Origin: Paractinoplanes brasiliensis
GTDB taxonomy: Bacteria > Actinomycetota > Actinomycetes > Mycobacteriales > Micromonosporaceae
Assembly: GCF_004362215.1 (NCBI RefSeq)
Contig: NZ_SNWR01000001.1
Location: 3,164,001-3,228,000, forward strand
Direction of reading: 5' to 3'
Length of the DNA stretch: 64,000 nucleotides
Shown here piece by piece: positions 7,714-16,563 of the stretch (its first letter is position 1; every line of letters begins with the position of its first letter). The notes under the pieces were generated by a model. That model was not told where the DNA came from and did no database searches. It saw nothing but the letters and a program-made list of their open reading frames with translations. Both the position numbers and the translations under genes were made by a program.

Positions 7714-7873
7714 GTGGCAGTTCCCTCCGGAGATGGGCCGCAAAGGAGCGGCGTCTACGGGTCTGCCCAACGAAGGTCGATTCGCACGGTTGCGATACAT
7801 CTATGCGGCAACCCCCACGGGTAGCCCAAAACCGGCATTTGGTACGGCGTCCGGGGCGTCGTAGGGTGGTGAC

Positions 7874-8710
7874 ATGGGCATGCTGTGCGCGGTCAGCTTC
7901 AACCGGTATGGCCGCCTCTACTACCTCGACCCGGGCGAGTTCTCGCCCCAGGTCGGCGACCGTGTGCTCGTGCCCACGGACGACGGCCCCGAGGTGGCGG
8001 AGTGCGTCTGGGCGGCGCAGTGGGTGAGTGAGGAGACATCGGGCTTCCCGAAGGTCGCCGGGCTCGCCGACGACAACGATCTGCGGCGTGACGAGCTGCT
8101 GCGCAAGCGCAAAGCCGAGGCCAAGGTCGCCGCCAAAAAACTGATAAAGGCGCACGAGCTGCCCATGAAGGTCGTCGCGGTCGACCACGTGCTCGACCAG
8201 ACAGGCACCGGCAGCGCGCGCACCACGATCTATTTCACGGCCCCGCATCGAGTCGATTTCCGTTCCCTCGTACGGGATCTCGGCGCGACCCTGCATTGCC
8301 GGGTCGAGCTCCGGCAGCTCTCCGCCCGCGACTCTGCCCGCGTCCAGGGCGGCATCGGCTCCTGCGGCCGCGACCTGTGCTGCGCGACCTTCCTGACGGA
8401 CTTCGAGCCGGTCACCATCCGCATGGCGAAAGACCAGGACCTCCCGCTCAACCCCCTGCGGATCTCCGGCGCCTGCGGCCGCCTGATGTGCTGCCTCAAA
8501 TACGAGCATCCGCTGTACCAGAAGTTTCAGGCCACCGCCCCCGCCGTGGGCAGCCGCGTAACCACCCCCGAGGGCGACGGCCGCGTGGTGGCGCACAGCG
8601 TCCCCAAGGACGCGGTGGTCGTCCGCATGGACGCCGACGGTTCCCGCTGCTCCTGCAGCCGCGCCTCGGTGTGCGGCCCCCGCCAGGCCCACGACGAGCA
8701 CTACAACTGA
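7874..8710 (+). CDS. ricT: PSP1-domain protein, RicT (YaaT) homologue
   Basis: A 278-residue cytoplasmic protein of the PSP1/RicT family. In Bacillus, RicT joins RicA and RicF in an Fe-S-containing complex that controls RNase Y-dependent mRNA processing; the role in actinobacteria is less clear. The PSP1 domain spans about residues 60-190. The diagnostic cysteines are in GGIGSCGRDLCCATF (about 158-172) and SGACGRLMCCLKYEH (about 199-213), with further cysteines at the C-terminus (SRCSCSRASVCGP). ricT commonly lies next to holB and tmk, and here it is 3.7 kb from holB. The start follows a GTGAC-type leader without a strong ribosome site. Confidence 0.88.
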   Translation: MGMLCAVSFNRYGRLYYLDPGEFSPQVGDRVLVPTDDGPEVAECVWAAQWVSEETSGFPKVAGLADDNDLRRDELLRKRKAEAKVAAKKLIKAHELPMKVVAVDHVLDQTGTGSARTTIYFTAPHRVDFRSLVRDLGATLHCRVELRQLSARDSARVQGGIGSCGRDLCCATFLTDFEPVTIRMAKDQDLPLNPLRISGACGRLMCCLKYEHPLYQKFQATAPAVGSRVTTPEGDGRVVAHSVPKDAVVVRMDADGSRCSCSRASVCGPRQAHDEHYN

Positions 8711-8850
8711 CCATCCCCGTCGCGCGGCCAACCAACCGCGCCCCCGCATGGACCGCTACACCGTGCGCGACCACGCCAAACCCAACCAGCAGGCGACCGC
8801 GCACCGGAGCGCCGGCGCACACCCCCGCCGCGGCTTGCGTGGCTGGGTTT

Positions 8851-10575
8851 TCAGCGAACCTGGATCGGGGGCTCGATGTGCCGTGGGGTCAGGGGGTCAC
8901 GAGGCTGCAGCCAGGGGCTGTCCGCAGGGCCGTCAGGGTCGGGCTTCCACTTGCGGCTGATTTTGTCGACGGCGATCGGGTGGATGGTCAGGCTGCCGTC
9001 CCGGGCGATGTGCATGCGGAGGAAGCTCTTGTGGTCCTCGATGCCCTGGCCGGCGAACAACTCGTTCACGTTGACGTCGGCGTAGGACGCGATCAGCAGG
9101 TAGAGCGCCGTCACCTGGGTGGCGACGAACCCGATGACCGGGCCGTAGCCGACCGCGGCGACGACGAGCGGGCCCGGCCACGTCCAGTCGTGGAACGGCA
9201 GTGACAGCCACAGCCACGTGCCGCCGGCCGCCAGTCCGATGTGGGCGGCCGCATGCAGCAGACCCGCGATCCAATGTCGAGCGTGCTTGGCCTCGTCGGC
9301 TTTGGGCGGCTGAGCGAACGCCACCGACCCGGCGATGATCAGCACCAGCATGACCGTCAGCGGGATGTAGAACACCCGCGCGACGAGTCCGGAGTTGTCG
9401 GCCGCCGCACCCGCCATCGCCAGCATGGTCAGGACGTGGATGATGCCGAGCATCGTGACGAAACCCGGATTGCGGGTCGGCACCCGGCCGAAGACTCCCC
9501 ACCCGAGGCGTCGCGACTTCTCGGCGTCCGGATAGGACTTGCGGAACGCGTACGGGCGGCTGACGCTGCGGTTGCGGGTCAGGGTGTCGGGCTGCGGGAC
9601 GATCAGCTCGTCGGGGAGCTGCTGCGTGCCGACCAGGTAGGCGCCGCCACCGCCGCACGTGATCAGCTCACGCTCGGTGTCGCTGTAGCGCGCGTAATGA
9701 TGCAGGTCGCCGGAGACGAGCACCCGCGTGGTCGCGCCGCGAGGGTCGAGGATCTTGCGGATGAAGTAGTCGATCGCGTCGTACTCCTCGGGATTGTCGA
9801 CCGATTTGACCCACTTCGGCGACGGGGTCATGAGGATGATGCGATCCTGCGGGCCGACGTGCCGGGCCGCCTGCTCGAAATACTGCAGCTGGGGGTCGTC
9901 GATGTACGCCCCGAACTGCTCGTCGATCGCGAACAGCCACCAGTTGGCCGGCAGCTTGACCGCGAAGTACGACCGCCGCTGCTCGGTGCGCCACCCACCG
10001 ATGTGCCCGTCCTTCCGGCGGGCGAAGAGCCGGATGAACGCGGTGAGCCCGTCATACCAGTCGTGGTTGCCCGGCAGCGCGAACAGCGTGGGCTGAGGCC
10101 CGCTCAGCGGCGGCTCGGGAAGCGCCGCACGATAAGGCCCCTTCATCCGGCTCTCGTAGCCGTCGCCGCTGGCCAGCGGGTAGACCTGATCGCCGCCCAT
10201 CAGCAGCAGCCGCCCCCGGGGCAGCGAGACGCCATCGACCTCGAGGCCGGCCTGGGCCAGCAGGTAAGCCACCGAATAGGTCGCGTCGAAGCCGTCGCCC
10301 AGGTCGGCCACGTAGTCGAGCCAGAGCTCGCCGTCCTCGGTCTGCGAGTGGTCGAACCAGCCGCCGTCGAGCGCGTTCTGCAGCTCGCGCTTGTCGAGAT
10401 AGGCACCGAACAGCGTCGCCAGCAAGGCACGCAGACCCGTGCTGAGCAGCAGGAGAGGGGCCAGCCAGCCCACCGGCCGCTGCGGCGTGAACCCGAGTTC
10501 CTGCGGCTCCATACTGCCGGGCCGGCGCGGCACGACCTGACCCGTCGGGGGCGCCTGAGGGTGATCGTCAGTCAC
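8851..10575 (-). CDS. membrane-associated metallophosphoesterase
   Basis: A 574-residue protein with a calcineurin-like phosphoesterase domain and a membrane C-terminal half. The metal-binding set can be read in order: DLGDGFDATY, GGDQVYP, GNHDWYD, and GDLHHYARY. After about residue 375 there are five or so hydrophobic helices (for example VFYIPLTVMLVLIIAGSVAF), then a soluble tail. The substrate is unknown. I chose the GTG at 10575 (VTDDHPQ), which has AAGG eight bases upstream; a start at 10599 would add eight residues. It is transcribed away from tRNA-Thr. Confidence 0.82.
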   Translation of the reverse strand: MTDDHPQAPPTGQVVPRRPGSMEPQELGFTPQRPVGWLAPLLLLSTGLRALLATLFGAYLDKRELQNALDGGWFDHSQTEDGELWLDYVADLGDGFDATYSVAYLLAQAGLEVDGVSLPRGRLLLMGGDQVYPLASGDGYESRMKGPYRAALPEPPLSGPQPTLFALPGNHDWYDGLTAFIRLFARRKDGHIGGWRTEQRRSYFAVKLPANWWLFAIDEQFGAYIDDPQLQYFEQAARHVGPQDRIILMTPSPKWVKSVDNPEEYDAIDYFIRKILDPRGATTRVLVSGDLHHYARYSDTERELITCGGGGAYLVGTQQLPDELIVPQPDTLTRNRSVSRPYAFRKSYPDAEKSRRLGWGVFGRVPTRNPGFVTMLGIIHVLTMLAMAGAAADNSGLVARVFYIPLTVMLVLIIAGSVAFAQPPKADEAKHARHWIAGLLHAAAHIGLAAGGTWLWLSLPFHDWTWPGPLVVAAVGYGPVIGFVATQVTALYLLIASYADVNVNELFAGQGIEDHKSFLRMHIARDGSLTIHPIAVDKISRKWKPDPDGPADSPWLQPRDPLTPRHIEPPIQVR

Positions 10576-10687
10576 GCCCGGAACCTTAGTCCCGCCCACC
10601 GACAGAAACCCTGTCCGATTCCGGCGGACGGAAGGGCCCGACCCCGGCGTGGCGCCCCGGGAACGTGCCGTACACTTGTTTCTCGTT

Positions 10688-10761
10688 GCCGCCTTAGCTC
10701 AGTCGGCTAGAGCGACGCACTCGTAATGCGTAGGTCGACGGTTCGATTCCGTCAGGCGGCT
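10688..10761 (+). tRNA. tRNA-Thr (anticodon CGT)
   Basis: A 74-base cloverleaf. The acceptor stem GCCGCCT pairs with AGGCGGC. The D-arm is GCTC/GAGC, and the anticodon stem ACGCA/TGCGT carries the loop CTCGTAA, giving anticodon CGT at 10722-10724 (codon ACG). The T-arm is GACGG/CCGTC with loop TTCGATT. CCA is not encoded. TACACT at 10671-10676 could be its -10 box. Confidence 0.97.
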
Positions 10762-10767
10762 CAGAGG

Positions 10768-10796
10768 GAAAGCCCTGGTCATTGACCAGGGCTTTC
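10768..10796 (+). terminator. terminator of tRNA-Thr
   Basis: GAAAGCCCTGGTC (10768-10780) pairs perfectly with GACCAGGGCTTTC (10784-10796) over a 3-base loop, seven bases after the tRNA end. A perfect 13-bp stem. Confidence 0.9.
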
Positions 10797-10833
10797 GTCA
10801 TTTCCGGGACACATTCAAGATCAAGGGTGTACG

Positions 10834-10998
10834 TCAGGGTGATTCTGACCGCTCGGGAGCCTTGACGAACAACGCCCCGCCCATACGCTGAGTAGCCGCG
10901 TGCACCAGCTCGCTCGCGATGTGGACATAGCCCCGCAGCGTCCGCGAGTCCGAATGACCCAAGATCTCCTGAACAACCTCAATGCCCGTCCAGGGCAG
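10834..10998 (-). pseudogene. C-terminal remnant of a tyrosine-recombinase integrase
   Basis: The minus-strand frame ending at 10834-10836 encodes EVVQEILGHSDSRTLRGYVH followed by ASELVHAATQRMGGALF. This contains the catalytic LGHS histidine and the Y-x-H nucleophile of phage-type integrases, and the usual post-tyrosine helix. The frame stops upstream (TGA near 11010), and the sequence beyond does not resemble an integrase, so roughly 50 codons of an original 350-400 survive. The 3' end points at tRNA-Thr 73 bases away, the classic arrangement for integration into a tRNA gene. The intact att partner and the rest of the element are not in the window. Confidence 0.75.
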
Positions 10999-11134
10999 CA
11001 ACCCCAGTCAAGCTGGCACCGCTCTACGTCGGCCACCCACTGGCGATCGCGATCTCCCGAACCGGAGGCGGGAGCGGCAGAGGCACAGATTGTGCCCCCA
11101 TCGCTGCGCGGCGAGCTGTAGGCGGCTGGAGCTG

Positions 11135-11692
11135 TCAGCGGCGGACGAGGGAACGGGTGTCGAGTTCGAATCGGAACGGGTAATCGGACGTCAGGCTTGC
11201 ACCGGTCTTCACGACGGCTTCCTCGACGTAGTGGTGGCCGTCGAGGCGGTTGAGTCGCAGCGTCAGCGAGTCCGGTGCCTCGTGTTCGACCAGGAGGTAC
11301 CACCCGATGCCAGCGGCGGCGTAGAGCTGCATTTTGAGCACGCGGTCCATGGCGGCGTTGCTCGGCGAGACGATCTCACCGATCAGAAGCACTCGGGACG
11401 CATCTGCCGTGACGGCCTCTTCGTCCTGGTCCACCACAACAAGGTCGGGAATCACAATGCGGCCGGTGTGCAGTCGGACGTTGATCGCCTCGTAGACGAA
11501 GAGCCCGGCAGGATCGGCTCCTTCGTCCAGCGCATTGGCCAGACGGCGGGAGAGGCGCTGATGGCTCATACTCGGCGCGGGGCTCACCACCAGGCTCCCA
11601 TCGATGAGCTCGATCCTGTCCGTCGTCTCGCCGAGTGCAAAATACTCGTCCTCAGTCCACGGACCGACGTGGTCAACTACTCCCACGCTCAT
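11135..11692 (-). CDS. Uma2-family (DUF820) putative endonuclease
   Basis: A 185-residue protein of the Uma2/DUF820 family, which has the PD-(D/E)XK nuclease fold. Recognisable elements are RIELIDGSLVVSPAPSMSHQ near residues 26-45, IVIPDLVVVDQDE (active-site Asp) near 78-90, LIGEIVSPSNAAMD (active-site Glu) near 102-116 and the lysine in KMQLYA near 119. The family is very abundant in multicellular actinobacteria and cyanobacteria and its biological role is unsettled. It lies just beyond the integrase remnant, so it may be a leftover cargo gene of that element. Confidence 0.85.
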   Translation of the reverse strand: MSVGVVDHVGPWTEDEYFALGETTDRIELIDGSLVVSPAPSMSHQRLSRRLANALDEGADPAGLFVYEAINVRLHTGRIVIPDLVVVDQDEEAVTADASRVLLIGEIVSPSNAAMDRVLKMQLYAAAGIGWYLLVEHEAPDSLTLRLNRLDGHHYVEEAVVKTGASLTSDYPFRFELDTRSLVRR

Positions 11693-11839
11693 CGACTACG
11701 TCACCTCCAGCAGCGGCTCATAGAGAAGATGCCTCCGTCCACGGTACGGCAACTCAGGCAGTACGTTGTTCCTGTGAAGGAGCACGGCGGCGTGCGCGTC
11801 CTTGGCCGGGGTGGGGTTTCTTTTCGCCGGGCCACCGGA

Positions 11840-14395
11840 TCAGCGGTAGCGGCCAGGGCCGTCCGGGGTGTCGTCGTCGTTGATGCCGATCAGCTCTGCC
11901 ATCTCCTCGAGCGGCGGCCCTTCGTCGGGGCGGTCGTCGCTGGTTGCCGAGCCCGGGATCGGATCTGTGGCGCCGGCGTCGTGGGCCGTCGAGCGGTTCG
12001 GGACGGGTTGTGTCGTATCGGTGCCGTTCACCGAGGGCCGAGACGACTCATCGACGTCCCTGATCGGCCGGGTGATGTCTGCCGGGATGGTCTGCGTGAT
12101 GTCGGCGGTGTCGGCGACCTGGGCGGGGGCGATCCGCTGCGTGCGTTCGGCGGCATCGTGGGCCCAACCGGCCGGGTCAGGAATCGACTCGGCCGGGACG
12201 TCGAGGCGCGCCGTAGGCAGGTCGCCGACGGCGACGGGATCGGCAGCATCGCCCAGGGCGGGGGCAGAGCGGTCGGGGGTGGCGGGCTTGGCCCGCCGGT
12301 CGTCGGGGCCGACTCGGCGGTTGACGGCCGCGGTCAGGTCGGGCGCCTGCAGGTCGGGGCCGGGCGGCAGCTCGGTGGAGGCCGGGGCGGGCGAGGGCTC
12401 GTTGGCGCCCAGCAACCCCGCGAGACGCCCGGAGACCGTGGCCGTGATCTCGTCGGCCGGGCGGGCCGCGTCGAGGACCAGGTAGCGCTTCGGGTCGGCG
12501 GCCGCCAGGTCGAGGAAGGCGTACCGGACCCGGTCGTGGAAGGCTCGCGACTCGCTTTCCAGGCGGTCGGTGCCTTCGCCGCGGGAGTCGACGCGGTTGA
12601 GTCCGACGCCGGGGTCGACGTCGAGCAGGACGACCAGGTCGGGTTTGAGGCCACCGGTGGCCCACGAGGAGAGCCACGAGATCTCGGCGACCGGCAGGGT
12701 GCGCCCGGCGCCCTGGTAGGCCAGGGAGGAGTCGACGTAGCGGTCGCTGATCACCACTGCGCCGCGGGCCAGGGCGGGGCGGACGACCGTGGCGACGTGG
12801 TGGGCGCGGTCGGCCGCGTAGAGCAGGGCCTCGGCCCGGGGTGACGGCGCCTCGCTCTTGTCGAGCACCAGCCGGCGGATACGGGCGCCGACATCTGTCG
12901 CTCCGGGCTCGCGGGTCACCACGACGTCGCGGCCCTCGGCCTGCAGGAGCGCCGCGAGCCGGGTGACCTGGGTCGACTTGCCGGCGCCCTCGCCGCCTTC
13001 GAAGACCACGAAGACGCCGCTGCGCACGAACTGCTCGGCGGGGGCGAGCGGACGGCCGCGCAGCGAGCCCCAGAGGTCGGCCAGCACGGGTACGCCGCGT
13101 TTGTCGTCCATCTGCCGGAACGAGCCGATGCCGACGAAGACGCCGATCGCGCCGGCCACCAGCAGCAGGACGCGGGTCGAGGAGACGTCGAAGTGCAGGG
13201 CGCCCAGGTCGACGCGGCGCGAGCTGCCCAGGCCGACGAGGAAACCGGAGAGCGTGATGGCCAGCAGCAGCACCATCCGCACGCCGATCTGGACGACCGC
13301 GAACACCCTTCCCCGTACGGCGTCGTCGACCTCGCCGTAGAGCAGCGTGGTGCCAGCCAGGAACGCCATGCCCGCGCCGGCGCCGACGAGCAGCGCGCCG
13401 ACCAGGGCCATCGAGAGGTGGAAGGCGACGCCCAGGAACATCACCGAGCCGCTGGCCAGCACGATGCTCATGCCGAACCAGCGCCGGCGGGACAGTTCCC
13501 GGACGATCATGGGGCCGAGGCCGATGCCGACCGCCAGGCCCATGAAGATGGTGCCGAAGAGCAGGTAGAACGCCGCTTCACCGGCGCCCAGCGAGGTGGC
13601 GAAGGTCTTTGCCGCGCCGATCACCACGCCGCCGGCCGCGAACGCGCCGAAGATGCCGAGCACCAGACCCCGTACGAGGGGGGTTGTTCCGATGTATTTC
13701 CAGCCGTCGAGGAATTGACGGGTCATGCTCTGTTGCTGGGCGGCCTCCTGCCGTTCCGCGCTCTTGCCGCCGATCTCCTTGATGCCGAAGAACACGGTCA
13801 GCGCGGTGACGAGGCGGGAGATCGCGTTGAGGTAGAGGGCGATCTGCACGGGTTGCGCCCAGTCGGGCAGCGACGCGCCGGACTGCTGAATGCCCGCGGT
13901 GAGGGCCGAGAGGGCCAGCGCGGCCAGGATCGGCGTGATGCCGTACGTGGTGACCAGGGTGAGCTGGTTGGAGACCTCGATCCGGGACTTGGGGATGAGG
14001 TTGGGCACCGCGGCTTCCTTGGCCGGGATCCAGATCAGCGTGATCGTCTCGCCGATGAACGTGGCGATGGTCGCCCAGGCCACGGTGACCGCCGGGGAAC
14101 CGCCGAACAGCGGGACGAGCGGGATCGAGCCGTAGAAGACGAACCGGATGAGGTCGGTGATGACCATCGTGTAGCGCCGGTCGAACCGGTCGGCGAACAC
14201 GCCCGCGATCGGTCCCAGCAGCAGGGCGGGCAGCAGGCGTACGGCGATCGTGCCGCCGAACGCGGCGCCCTGGCCGACGCTGCTCTCGAACTGGGCAGCG
14301 GCGAAGATGCCGGTGGCGAGCAGGCCGATCCAGTCGCCGAAGGAGGCCAGGCCGAGAACGAGCCAGAGGCGGCGGAACGGCCGGATGCGAAGCAC
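11840..14395 (-). CDS. tmk: MFS-type membrane domain fused to thymidylate kinase
   Basis: An 851-residue fusion. Residues 1 to about 425 form a 12-helix MFS-like domain, with RFDRRYTM and related loop motifs. Residues about 445-660 are dTMP kinase, which makes dTDP for DNA synthesis: the P-loop is FEGGEGAGKST, TREPG precedes the thymidine site, and SDRYVDSSLAYQGAGR is the DRY/catalytic region. The last 190 residues are a Pro/Asp/Thr-rich disordered tail. This membrane-anchored architecture also occurs in Streptomyces. The start is uncertain. GTG at 14395 has no ribosome site, while a good GGGAGGT at 14465-14471 is followed six bases later by an in-frame ATC (14456-14458); no ATG, GTG or TTG lies between 14395 and the upstream stop. 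Confidence 0.88.
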   Translation of the reverse strand: MLRIRPFRRLWLVLGLASFGDWIGLLATGIFAAAQFESSVGQGAAFGGTIAVRLLPALLLGPIAGVFADRFDRRYTMVITDLIRFVFYGSIPLVPLFGGSPAVTVAWATIATFIGETITLIWIPAKEAAVPNLIPKSRIEVSNQLTLVTTYGITPILAALALSALTAGIQQSGASLPDWAQPVQIALYLNAISRLVTALTVFFGIKEIGGKSAERQEAAQQQSMTRQFLDGWKYIGTTPLVRGLVLGIFGAFAAGGVVIGAAKTFATSLGAGEAAFYLLFGTIFMGLAVGIGLGPMIVRELSRRRWFGMSIVLASGSVMFLGVAFHLSMALVGALLVGAGAGMAFLAGTTLLYGEVDDAVRGRVFAVVQIGVRMVLLLAITLSGFLVGLGSSRRVDLGALHFDVSSTRVLLLVAGAIGVFVGIGSFRQMDDKRGVPVLADLWGSLRGRPLAPAEQFVRSGVFVVFEGGEGAGKSTQVTRLAALLQAEGRDVVVTREPGATDVGARIRRLVLDKSEAPSPRAEALLYAADRAHHVATVVRPALARGAVVISDRYVDSSLAYQGAGRTLPVAEISWLSSWATGGLKPDLVVLLDVDPGVGLNRVDSRGEGTDRLESESRAFHDRVRYAFLDLAAADPKRYLVLDAARPADEITATVSGRLAGLLGANEPSPAPASTELPPGPDLQAPDLTAAVNRRVGPDDRRAKPATPDRSAPALGDAADPVAVGDLPTARLDVPAESIPDPAGWAHDAAERTQRIAPAQVADTADITQTIPADITRPIRDVDESSRPSVNGTDTTQPVPNRSTAHDAGATDPIPGSATSDDRPDEGPPLEEMAELIGINDDDTPDGPGRYR

Positions 14396-14586
14396 CGAGC
14401 GCAGCGCGGCCGCGCCTGACAGGTCGACCGGGCCGGATTCCCGCTTTTCGGTGTCGATGACCGTACCTCCCGTGATTACTGCAGGTGCACTCTATCGGGC
14501 GGCTCGAAGCTGCCGGTTCGCCCACGTTCGGGTATCGAATAAGTGAAGACCTTTCGCATTGCTCGTAACGGCGATACGGTGCGGGC

Positions 14587-15792
14587 GTGATCGAGGAGCG
14601 CAAGGTTTTGCAGAAGCGGCTCGACCGGGCCACCGCCCACCTCGAGACGCCCGTTGCCGCGGTCGACCTCGCCGCCTTCGACGACAACGCGGATCAGCTG
14701 GTCGCGCGGGCGCAGGGCAAGCCGCTGCGGGTCGCGAGCAAGTCGGTGCGCTGCCGTACGCTGCTGGAACGTGTTCTGGCCCGGCCCGGCTGGCACGGGG
14801 TGATGGCGTACACGCTGCCCGAGGCGATCTGGCTGGTGCGCACCGGCCTGACCGATGACGTGCTGGTGGCGTACCCGACCGTCGATCGCACCGCGCTGCG
14901 CGAGCTGACCAGCGACACCAAGCTGGCCGACGCCATCACGATCATGGTGGACCACCCGTCGCACCTCGATCTGGTCGACCAGGTCACCCCGCCGGGCGGG
15001 CGTCCCCCCGTACGGCTGTGCCTGGATCTCGACTCGTCGTGGCGCCCCACCGCCGCCCTGCATGTCGGTGTGCGCCGCTCCCCCGTGCACTCGGCGGGGC
15101 AGGCGTCCGTGCTGGCGCGCCGGATCACCGAGCGCCCCGGCTTCAAGCTGGTCGGGATGATGTCGTACGAGGCGCAGATCGCCGGCCTGGGTGACCTGCC
15201 ACCCGGGCAGGCGCTGCGCGGCCGCGCGATCCGCCTGATGCAGTCGCGCTCGTTCCCCGAGATCGTGCGACGGCGGGCCGAGGCGGTGGCGGCCTTACGC
15301 GAGCACACCGACCTCGAGTTCGTGAACGCCGGCGGCACCGGCAGTGTGGCCGCGAGCGGCGCCGATCCAGTGGTGACCGAGGTCACGGCGGGCTCCGGCC
15401 TGTACGGTCCGACACTGTTCGACGCCTACTCCGCGTGGCGGCCCACCCCGGCCGCGTTCTTCGCGCTCAGCGTTGTGCGCCGCCCGGCGCCACGGATAGC
15501 GACAGTGCTCGGCGGCGGCTGGATCGCCTCGGGCCCGGCCGAGACCTCCCGGCAGCCCATGCCCTACCTGCCCGAGGGGCTGAGATTCAAGCCCGACGAG
15601 GGGCCCGGCGAGGTGCAGACCCCGCTGGTCGGGGCGGTGGCCGGCACGCTACGGCCCGGCGATCGGGTCTGGTTCCGTCACGCCAAGGCCGGCGAGCTGT
15701 GCGAGCACGTCAACGAGCTGCAGCTGGTCGACGGGGAGTCAGCGACGCCGGCCCCGACGTATCGAGGGGAGGGGCATGCCTTCCTGGGGTGA
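14587..15792 (+). CDS. PLP-dependent amino-acid aldolase/deaminase (alanine racemase N-terminal fold)
   Basis: A 401-residue enzyme of the D-threonine aldolase/D-serine dehydratase-like family. The N-terminal alanine-racemase-type barrel has TPVAAVDLAAFDDNA near 21-35 and the PLP-binding lysine in VASKSVRC (Lys52). FVNAGGTGS near 239 binds the cofactor phosphate. The C-terminal beta domain ends with the metal-site-type residues HAKAGELCEH. Actinobacterial members are annotated as amino-acid deaminase/aldolase; the natural substrate is unknown. The start is GTG at 14587. It diverges from the MFS-tmk gene and converges on a TetR gene four bases past its stop. Confidence 0.85.
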   Translation: MIEERKVLQKRLDRATAHLETPVAAVDLAAFDDNADQLVARAQGKPLRVASKSVRCRTLLERVLARPGWHGVMAYTLPEAIWLVRTGLTDDVLVAYPTVDRTALRELTSDTKLADAITIMVDHPSHLDLVDQVTPPGGRPPVRLCLDLDSSWRPTAALHVGVRRSPVHSAGQASVLARRITERPGFKLVGMMSYEAQIAGLGDLPPGQALRGRAIRLMQSRSFPEIVRRRAEAVAALREHTDLEFVNAGGTGSVAASGADPVVTEVTAGSGLYGPTLFDAYSAWRPTPAAFFALSVVRRPAPRIATVLGGGWIASGPAETSRQPMPYLPEGLRFKPDEGPGEVQTPLVGAVAGTLRPGDRVWFRHAKAGELCEHVNELQLVDGESATPAPTYRGEGHAFLG

Positions 15793-15796
15793 CCCT

Positions 15797-16426
15797 TCAG
15801 TTGGTCACATGGCGGTGCAGGTACTCCCGGATCAACGCCTTGGCCTCGGTCAGAACCGCCTCGTCACCGCTCTGGTCGCGCCGGAAGGCCAGCTTGATCA
15901 GCGCGTCCGCCGCCTCGACCGAGATCTCCAGCGAGAACCGCAGCCGCGCCCTGTCCATCAGCTGGAACTGGTCGACCAGCAGCTCGGCCAGGCGCTCGGC
16001 GATGACCGCGTTGTTGTCGCGTTCGACGTCGAGCAGGCGCAGGTCGACCACGTCGCCGAAGTGCAGCGTGCGGAAACCGGGCACCGAGCGATGCATGTGG
16101 ATGAAGATGTCGATCGCCGCGTCGACGCCGTCCCACCAGTGGGCGAACGTCTCGCTGCCGAACCGGTCGGACAGGCCCTGCAGGTAAGCGTCCATGTTGC
16201 GCATGGCCAGCGCCTGGACGATCGCCCGCTTGTCGGGGAAGAACTGGTAGACCGAGCCGATGGCGACCTCGGCCCGCTCGGCCAGAAGCGTGGTGGTCAG
16301 GCCCTCATAACCGACCTCGTCCACGAGCTCGGCACAGGCGTCCAGCATGCGCTGGACCCGGGCAACGCTTCTGCCCTGCACCGGGACACGTCGCAGCGGC
16401 CCAGTGGTGACGGTTGGTGTCGACAC
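15797..16426 (-). CDS. TetR-family regulator
   Basis: A 209-residue regulator. Residues 20-68 form the TetR DNA-binding domain (LTTTLLAERAEVAIGSVYQF then FPDKRAIVQAL). The all-helical C-terminal half is the ligand/dimer domain with no identifiable ligand. It is divergent from the FAD-oxidase gene that starts at 16564, which makes that gene and itself the likely targets. The 137-bp gap between them would hold the operator. Confidence 0.9.
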   Translation of the reverse strand: MSTPTVTTGPLRRVPVQGRSVARVQRMLDACAELVDEVGYEGLTTTLLAERAEVAIGSVYQFFPDKRAIVQALAMRNMDAYLQGLSDRFGSETFAHWWDGVDAAIDIFIHMHRSVPGFRTLHFGDVVDLRLLDVERDNNAVIAERLAELLVDQFQLMDRARLRFSLEISVEAADALIKLAFRRDQSGDEAVLTEAKALIREYLHRHVTN

Positions 16427-16563
16427 GCGTCGCCACTCCCTCTCAGCAGTGATAATCGGAACGTTACTCGGATCAACGAGCGAGGCGCATCGACGGGACG
16501 CGCGAGGCGCTCCGCATGCCCGGTTTTGTGCGACTGTCCGCTCGTACGGAGGACAAAGCCATA

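Noticed and set aside
13193..14419. 408-codon plus-strand frame opposite the MFS domain
   Set aside because: It is the antisense of a membrane protein and translates as Asp/Gln/Glu/His-rich low complexity, a typical artefact.
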